A stretch of DNA of 64,000 nucleotides from Nymphaea colorata (Eukaryota; Streptophyta; Magnoliopsida; Nymphaeales; Nymphaeaceae): the NCBI RefSeq assembly GCF_008831285.2, contig NC_045139.1, forward strand, positions 10,504,704 through 10,568,703, in the 5' to 3' direction. Below the pieces are notes generated by a model. That model saw only the letters and a program-made list of their open reading frames with translations. It was not told where the DNA came from and searched no databases. Positions 57,678-64,000 of the stretch are shown here, piece after piece. Position 1 is the stretch's first letter, and every line of letters begins with the position of its first letter. Position numbers and translations under genes: made by a program.

Positions 57678-57793
57678 CTGCAAGTTGCAACAAAATCACA
57701 ATATGATTTAACTTTAAGTTGATATTAACATTAAACAACCAACATAATATACATATTTTTTTACATATCAAAGATAAAAAAAGAAAGAAATAC
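57678..57793 (-). other. intron of hAT transposase (116 bp)
   Basis: On the minus strand the exon ends ATTACAG and the intron starts GTATTTCTTTC. It ends TTGCAACTTGCAG before TTCAGGATC. These are canonical GT-AG borders that join two frames of the same protein. Confidence 0.75.
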
Positions 57794-59180
57794 CTGTAAT
57801 CATTTGAAGTACGTGAAAGTAAGCGTAGGTTGGAGTGGACATAAACTAAATCTTCTGCTCACTTACTAGTTAGCTTATTTCTCTTGATATTGTGAATTTG
57901 AGAATAAGTGCTCCAGTTTCTTTCACAACATGAAGAGGTTGCAGGTTGAGATAATAACTTCAACGCAAGTTGTTGGAGATTTGATGTCGATGCTCCAAAA
58001 CATAACCACCAATTAACAAGTTCTTCTTCATCTCTTGCCATTGCAGCTTGTAATGAATCACTTCTTCCACCAAAGAAGCTCGCAAACTCATTATTTATTA
58101 TCTTCAACCAATGAGAATCAGAAAATAGTCTTCCCAAACATATCTCTATATTGTTTGATATTTTTGGATCTTAATTAGGAGGAATACGACCTCCTGCCAA
58201 CCATGTTTGTCCATAATATTTGGGATTTAAGGAGTGTGCCATACAATGCAAAGGGTTACTGCTTCTATTCCATCTTCTTACTAAAATTTTATGCACATTG
58301 AAAAACACAAAATCATCAAGTGCAACATTCTTCTTCTCATGTCTAAAAATGATATTTTGAATTTTTTCAATCATGTTATCCCACGTATCATTAACTCTAT
58401 GAAGCATGGGCCCTTCTTTATCAAATTTTCTCAGCATCTACCAAATAGGCTCTGTAAATTGCAGAAAATTTGTAATCTTATCCCACCATTCATCATCTAA
58501 AATACATTTTTTTATTTCTTGAGCCTTCACAATGTCATTACTCCGATAAAAATCCCAATCATTGTCAGTCACTATAAGTGTTAATGCATGTTTCACCTGC
58601 TTTATTCTTTCCATCATTACAATAATGGATGCAAAACGAGTCTTTGCTCCCTTCAACAATTTCAAATCAAGATGCTTATTAAATATAGCAAGAGCATTGT
58701 GGTGGTTTACAACAAAATTTCTAATGTTTCTCACATTATGCTCAAGCTCCTCAATCCATGAACACAATTGAACAGTGTTTGTATCATCTTTTGATGGGTT
58801 GCAAGCACTTTTCAGTGCTAGATTTATGCTGTGTGCCACACAAGGAGTCCAGAATATGTGACTACACTTGGGATCACTTGCTCATTGGCAAACTGGAGCA
58901 TTATCAATAATAATTTGCACAACATTGTCTTCACCTACTTCTTTGATGACTTCTATAAATAGCCTTTTTAAATACTCAACATCTTTATACTCCCCAGATG
59001 CATCAACACATTTCAAAAAGATTGGTTCATTAAGTGAATAAACAATAAAATTTATCAGTGTTTGTCTTTGTCTATCAGTCCATCGGTCAGAAACAATGGA
59101 TACTCTATATTCATGTGTCCATGAAAATTTCTTCTTCCCTAATAAATTTTTCGATGTTTGCCTTTTCTTTTGCAAGAATT
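57794..59180 (-). pseudogene. hAT transposase DUF659 and C-terminal dimerisation region
   Basis: One unshifted frame of about 460 codons. It contains DUF659 (SDRWTDRQRQTLINFIVYS, IIIDNAPVC), TPCVAHSINLALKSAC, the central helical region, and the hAT dimerisation domain (EELVNWWLCFGASTSNLQQLALKLLSQPATSSCCERNWSTYSQIHN). Four in-frame stops interrupt it at 58882-58884, 58438-58440, 58171-58173 and 57859-57861. At least three look like single C-to-T changes of CGA or CAA codons. Without them the domain would be complete. DUF659 and the dimerisation region form the RNase H-like catalytic core of hAT transposases. Confidence 0.88.
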
Positions 59181-59185
59181 ACTAT

Positions 59186-60047
59186 TGTAAGGCCCACGAT
59201 TTCCTTTCCTTTTCTTTAATTATTGAAAACGTTAATATGGGAAGGAATTGTAAACGGTAGATTTAAATGACTGTTAAATATAATTGAACTGTCAATTTAA
59301 TCATAAAGGGAGCAGTTATGGTAAGAAATAAATAGGTTACTAACTGAAAATATTAAAAGAAAGCGGAAAGAAAACTGATAGGTCATTTTTTTTCCTTGAG
59401 AGAGAGATTGCAAAACTCGTATGGCAGTTTTGGGAGGCTTGAAAATGGTCTATTTAACCCTGTCATAGAAGAGGAGGTTCAACGATAGAGAAATTGAGAG
59501 AGAGAGAGAGAGAGTTAGGTCCTCATTTTCGCTCTGTTTCTAGTCAAGATCGAGGTTGGTGGCTTCTGGGAAGGAACCAGAAGCATAAAAGGGTTGCTGT
59601 TGGAAATTTATTTCAGATTTGATAGGTATGGAAATGTTCGGTTATGAGTGCATCATGTAGCCCTTGTATTTTTGTTGCTTGCAGATAGATATATATATGC
59701 ATGGTATGATAATGGATTTATGTAGTTACACGTCTAGATATGAATCGATGTGTGAGGTGTTACATGATACCCAGTGCTCTTAGTTATAGTTATCCCTGAT
59801 TTCCTAAAAAGAAACATTTATACACATGTATTAAACATGATTACGTATGTGAAAAAAAAAAAGGGAGAAATAAATAAATAAATAATAAAGGGGTATGATT
59901 TGGGTAATACTATGTTAAACCCTCGAGTCCTCTGTTTTTGTCACGGACGTCGACAGCAGGGTCCGTTCTTGCATAGGCTCGTCAGAGGGAACTCCGGCTG
60001 TTTTCCTTTTTGGTCACTGCTAGACCCAAGCTGTCATTTTTCTCTCT
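59186..60047 (+). repeat. left arm of palindromic insertion
   Basis: About 862 bp that pairs with 60538-61619 in reverse. For the first ~260 bp it is nearly identical to the internal copy at 61027-61287. It is less similar to the outermost copy at 61440-61619, which lacks about 75 bp. Confidence 0.9.
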
Positions 60048-60537
60048 ATGATCTACGCACCAACAAAACATTGGTGGCCTCTGAGGGCGTCTGATTTCTG
60101 CCCTTTGGTTAGTTCACTTGTTTTCTTTTTCTTCAGTCCTCCCGTTGCCTGAGAACTTCGAGAGAGGGGAATAAAGTGAGAGACCAGTCGCCCTCGACTG
60201 GTCCACTATTGCTTTCGGCGGAACCCACTTGCAACCTTCCTGCATTGACAGAAACTGAGGACGAGTCGAGGGGTTCTGCCGCGCCTTTTGCCCTATGAAT
60301 CGGTCGGCAGCTACTGCAGCAACAATCGGGCAGGGGAGGGCTCGACTGCCCTTCTTTCTCTCTGTCGCAGGGAAATCGAGGGCTTTATCGGGGTCCCTCC
60401 AGCTTGCCTTGCTGCACGCAGAGGAGGCCCAGGGAGGATGACGGCTCGCTCTCTCTCTGGTTCTGGTTTTTCTTTTGGAAGAGTGGAGGAAGTTCCACTG
60501 CATAACAAAACAAGAAGAGAGAGGTGCTCCTGTGAGG
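60048..60537. other. GC-rich loop of palindromic insertion
   Basis: About 490 bp of unique sequence between the arms, GC-rich compared with the arms. Open frames cross it on the minus strand (60114-60575) but show no recognisable domain and extend into the arm, so coding is unproven. Confidence 0.5.
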
Positions 60538-61619
60538 AGAGAGAAAAATGACAGCTTGGGTCTAGGGGCGACCAAAAAGGAAAACAGCTGAAGTTCCCTC
60601 CGATGAGCCTATGCAGGAATGGACCCAGCTGTCGACGTCCGTGACAGAAACAAAGGAGTCGAGGGTTTAACATGGTATTACCCAAATCATACCCCTTTAT
60701 TATTTATTTATTTATGTATTTCTCTCTCTTTTTTTGTTCACATACGTAATCACGTTTAATACATGCGTATAAATGTTTCTTTTTAGGAAATCAGGGATAA
60801 CTATAACTAAGAGCACTGAGTATCATTTCCAGCATGTAACACCTCACACATCGATTCATATCTAGACGTGTAACTACATAAATCCATTATTATACCATGC
60901 ATATATATATCTATCTACAAGCAACAAAAATGCAAGGGCTACATGATGCACTCATAACCGAACATTTTCATACCTGTCAAATCCAAAATAAATTTCCAAC
61001 AGATATGAATCTGTTGAAGTAGACTATTTTCAAGCCTCCCAAAACTGCCATACGAGTTTTGCAATCTCTCTCTCAAGGAAAAAAAATGACCTATCAGTTT
61101 TCTTTCCGCTTTCTTTTAATATTTTCTGTTAGTAACCTATTTATTTCTTACCATAACTGCTCCCTTTATGATTAAATTGACAGTTCAATTATATTTAACA
61201 GTCATTTAAATCTACCGTTTACAATTCCTTCCCATATTAACGTTTTCAATAATTAAAGAAAAGGAAAGGAAATCGTGGGCCTTACAATAGTTTCACACCA
61301 ACCTCGATCTTGACTAGAAAGAGAGCGGAAATGAGGACCTAACTCTCTCTCTCTCCCAATTTCTCTATCGTTGAACCTCCTCTTCTATGACTGCATCAAA
61401 AGGAATGGTTCATTGCTGTAAAACAGGGTTAAATAGACCCTTTTCAAGCCTCCCAAAACTGCCATATGAGTTTTGCAGTCTCTCTCTGAAGGAAAGAAAA
61501 TGACTTATCAGTTTTCTTTCCCCTTTCTTTTAATATTTTCAGTTAGCAACTCATTTATTTATTCCCATATTAACGTTTTCAATAATTAAGGAAAAGGAAG
61601 TGAAATCGTGGGCCTTACA
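60538..61619 (-). repeat. right arm of palindromic insertion with duplicated terminus
   Basis: The reverse complement of the left arm with an extra ~280-bp end copy (61010-61287) placed inside it, so two TGTAAGG termini occur (61287 and 61619). The internal terminus is preceded on the minus strand by ACTAT, the same pentamer as the outer target duplication. Confidence 0.88.
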
Positions 61620-61624
61620 ACTAT

Positions 61625-61833
61625 AGTGTTCTCAACTTCTCTGAACTTGGGGGTACATAACCAACCAAACTGCTATTAGCCAAACTTGTAACAACATCTT
61701 TCCAATAAAGACTTCTAACTACATTAAAAGGAAGTGAACTTGCAAAAAATAACCTTCCTATCCTTCTATCCATCTCTGCCCTTTCCATATTTTTGAATGT
61801 TTGTGCTAATGTTTTGGTAGGTCCAATCGTCAA
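61625..61833 (-). pseudogene. hAT transposase, region before the insertion
   Basis: Continues the transposase with FFASSLPFNVVRSLYWKDVV and YVPPSSEKLRT. The family then expects a short linker and the DUF659 domain, which is found at 59175 on the far side of the palindromic insertion. The break point lies within this linker. Confidence 0.82.
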
Positions 61834-62201
61834 GTTTTTTTTTTTTTTCTTTGATGCATTTTCACCATCTTCAATAGCATAAAGAGGAACAGTAGTTCAC
61901 TTGACTTGGCTAAAGATTTTTTCGTCTTAGCTGCATCTTGTTCTTTTTTCAATACCTTCATTGATTCTTTGCTAATTTTTTCGCATGGTCTATTTACATG
62001 GCTTTTGATATGCAATAAATGTGCTTTGCAACGTGTATAAGAGCCAGAAAATGACTGATAGAAATTGCAAGAAAAAATTATATTCCCACCACCATCACTA
62101 GCTTTTTCTAGTTTTTTTACATAGCACCAAAGAGGCTGAGATGGATTATCCATTTCTACTACAGCAACTGTAGGCATCGTTTCTTTTCCTTTATCAGCCA
62201 C
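61830..62201 (-). pseudogene. hAT transposase N-terminus (BED finger)
   Basis: The frame starts ATG 62201 (MADKGKETMP). It encodes a BED-type DNA-binding finger (PLWCYVKKLEK, IFSCNFYQSFSGSYTRCKAHLL). The second zinc Cys of the usual CNYC is Tyr here. The frame is lost at a poly-T run near 61837-61850 and continues in another frame from 61833. Confidence 0.8.
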
Positions 62202-63357
62202 TACAACTTATATTAGGGCGATAACTGAAAATATGTATCAACAATTCAAGCATGTAAAAAAAAAATCAGATTATCTACCAGAAACAGTGCAAGCACACAT
62301 GGAAGAAAAACACAAAAAACAGATGATCTACCAAACAGATGGAAATCGTGTTATTGGAAGAAAGAGCTCGCAGTCTCGCAAACCTTTGTCACTCTTGCTC
62401 ATGACAAGCAACTTTGAACAATTTTCGATTGAGAAAATTGAAAAACGAAGAGGCGCTAGGTAAAAGGAGGAAGGGGAAAACCGGAAAAGTCAATTTGAGA
62501 CCATCGTCGATTAGTCATCTAATTTTACTTTTTATACTTCACATCCAGTTTAGCTTAGCTCGCAAATTTGTTGTCAGCCCCTTTACTGCGACTCAAAGAA
62601 AGGAAATCTTCCGACACAATGATGAATTAGTTCCCTACACAGTCTTAACAAAAGAAAGAAGATGAAGAAAAACGTAAACTGGGATTGATCTGAGTTCGAT
62701 CCTCCAACAAGTCTTAGGTACAACGGAAGATTAGAGGACAAGAGCGAACTGTCTGCAGCTGCTTGGGTTTCCCACTTGGGGTTGGGTTTCCCAAATGGGT
62801 GCGGGTGCTTGGGTTTCCCACTTGCGGGAGGTGAATCGTCTGCGGTTTGACTCTCGCTTATACCATTTTCCCTTAGTAACACAGCAACAACCACAAAATA
62901 TACAGTCTTATGCATTAACGGAAGAACGAAGCTCGATCAAGTGGTCAAGAATGATTAGAAAGGCACATATGAGAAAACAGAAGAACAAAAAATAAAGAAA
63001 GGAGCTCGATCTTCACAAAACCTTAAAAACCAAGCAAAACCAAAAGAAAGAGCTCGCCCAAGAGGAAGAAGCAGAACTATCAAGTTGAATCGCCGTTCGC
63101 CGCTTGTTGTTCTTCGTCGGTATCTATCGGTAAGACAAAGAAGACGAAGTGAAGAAGAACTGTCGACAAAAGATTTTGATGGGTTTCGATATTTTTAATG
63201 TGAAAAATGTAAAAAAACGTTAAAATGTAAAACACGTTAAAAACTAAAAGCGGACAATTTTGGACTTGGTCAACTTTGATTGAGTCCGAAAATGGTCGGA
63301 CTCGACCTTGGGTACATTGACCGTACCCGGTGCGGTCAACGGCATTACCCGAGCCGC

Positions 63358-63443
63358 ACCCAACGCCGCACCCGTACCCATACTGGTATCATACCGGTAC
63401 GGTGCGAGTACTGCTCCTTTAGAGCAGTACCCGTGTTACATAG
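63358..63443 (-). repeat. right subterminal copy of hAT end motif
   Basis: Inverted counterpart of 57297-57340. The flanking 8-mers GTATACTA (57292-57299) and CTATACTA (63444-63451) match at 7 of 8, so this pair could instead be the ends of an inner hAT nested in an older outer one. Confidence 0.65.
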
Positions 63444-63661
63444 CTATACTATCTCTAATACAAAATGGTATAGATAAATAAGGCTACTAAATAGTTAAAT
63501 AACTATGTAACAAATTATTTGTATACATATATACACACACATATATATACACGTCTTTGCTGCACTCCATCCAACTGTATTTTCAAAATTGCTGAATCCG
63601 CATCTGCATCTGTACCAATACCAGCACCTGCACTCCACACTCATGTGACATGGTTTTGGGA

Positions 63662-64000
63662 GCTCAACGTGTTTAAAGTGCAATAAATATTATCTTACAT
63701 CTATTACAAGGTATGCTACTCCTAAAGCCCTAACTATTCTCACAACAGTTGCATAAATATGGCAACTTGTAAAGCCAAGAACCGTTCCTGCAACAGCTGA
63801 ATACAAAATGTTACTAGTGGAAGAGCATATGTTTGCTTGTGCATCTTCTATGATCCCCACTATGCATCTTCAACTTGAGAAAGAGATGGCCATGGAAGCG
63901 GCAGGAGGGAGGTGGCAATGGATTATAAAACGTCACGGTGGCTTTTATTTGTCCTTTTCTTTTTTACAAAGATTACAATCTTCTCCAACCATGACCTATA
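63662..64000. other. intergenic, no gene recognised
   Basis: Sequence right of the hAT target duplication. Only short frames; nothing recognised. Confidence 0.4.

Larger units (their letters stand above)
59186..61619. mobile_element. palindromic (foldback) insertion, TG...CA ends, 2434 bp
   Basis: It begins TGTAAGGCCCACGATTTC and ends with its inverted complement GAAATCGTGGGCCTTACA. It is flanked by the duplication ACTAT (59181-59185, 61620-61624). The arms (59186-60047 and about 60538-61619) are inverted copies; the loop is about 490 bp. Each arm has a TATA-like TCTATTTAACC followed by a leader. The right arm contains an extra internal terminus at 61287. No transposase is encoded. Ends and duplication length fit LTR retrotransposon integration, but the two LTR-like arms are in opposite orientation. 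It lies inside the hAT transposase gene. Confidence 0.88.
56712..63653 (-). mobile_element. hAT-superfamily DNA transposon with nested insertion
   Basis: The ends are CTATGTCACATGGGTG on the left and CCATGTCACATGAGTG reading inward on the right (14 of 16 match). Both are flanked by a perfect 8-bp duplication TTTTGGGA (56704-56711 and 63654-63661), the hAT signature. Inside, on the minus strand, lies a hAT transposase gene (62201 down to 57533) with a C-terminal intron. Subtracting the palindromic insert (59186-61619) gives about 4.5 kb, a normal autonomous hAT size. Second copies of the end motif occur at about 57297-57340 and 63358-63443 as subterminal repeats or as ends of a nested relative. 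Confidence 0.88.

Noticed and set aside
60114-60685. Open frames of 124-153 codons on the minus strand of the palindrome
   Set aside because: They run from the loop into the arm. The 60311-60685 frame is mirrored by a similar frame in the left arm (59900-60094), so they reflect the inverted repeat and low stop density in GC-rich DNA.
59177-61628. Reading the palindromic insertion as a Mutator-like element with 9-bp duplication
   Set aside because: The 9-mers flanking the ends (AATTACTAT and ACTATAGTG) do not match. Only the 5-bp ACTAT duplication holds.

Overview
This window is nuclear DNA from a flowering plant, dominated by layered transposable elements. The evidence is: plant-type Ty1/Copia and Ty3/Gypsy LTR retrotransposons with initiator-Met-tRNA type primer sites, a plant hAT transposon, a plant glycosyltransferase (UGT79/91/94-like) with a PSPG box, and a plant-type TAF8 gene. 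The two host genes are GC-rich in an otherwise AT-rich background. The species cannot be named from the sequence.

Layout. 1-15078 is one short-LTR Gypsy element on the minus strand. It is broken by Copia-A (2483-7348, plus strand, old) and Copia-B (8255-13642, minus strand, very young, LTRs differ at 2 of 588 positions). The DNA just outside its LTR (15079-15710) recurs at 44436-45053, and a second partial Gypsy copy lies at 39274-44435. The two regions are therefore copies of one segmental duplication. The second copy carries a 2991-bp solo LTR (41110-44100). 18180-22520 is a decayed minus-strand Copia. 25460-31765 is a minus-strand UGT pseudogene cut near its C-terminus by Copia-C (25571-30511). 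31900-36500 is intergenic, with a possible MITE and microsatellites. 36500-39273 holds a possible tRNA-derived SINE and two Copia fragments. 45512-50732 is Copia-D (minus), a full-length element with about 8-9% LTR divergence. 51534-51960 is an unrecognised open frame. 54176-54937 is an apparently intact TAF8-like gene. 56712-63653 is a hAT transposon with a perfect 8-bp target duplication; its transposase gene is split by a 2434-bp palindromic insertion.

Roles and history. The one apparently functional host gene is TAF8, a TFIID subunit. The UGT was probably a glycoside-extending glycosyltransferase and is now dead. Everything else is mobile DNA. Relative order from nesting and LTR divergence: the Gypsy insertion and a ~195-bp tandem duplication came first, then the segmental duplication. 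Copia-A and Copia-D are old, Copia-C is intermediate and Copia-B is the most recent. Many of the in-frame stops are single C-to-T or G-to-A changes, as expected for methylated silent DNA. The most unusual object is the palindromic insertion at 59186-61619, which has TG...CA ends and a 5-bp target duplication like an LTR retrotransposon, yet consists of two inverted promoter-bearing arms around a GC-rich loop.
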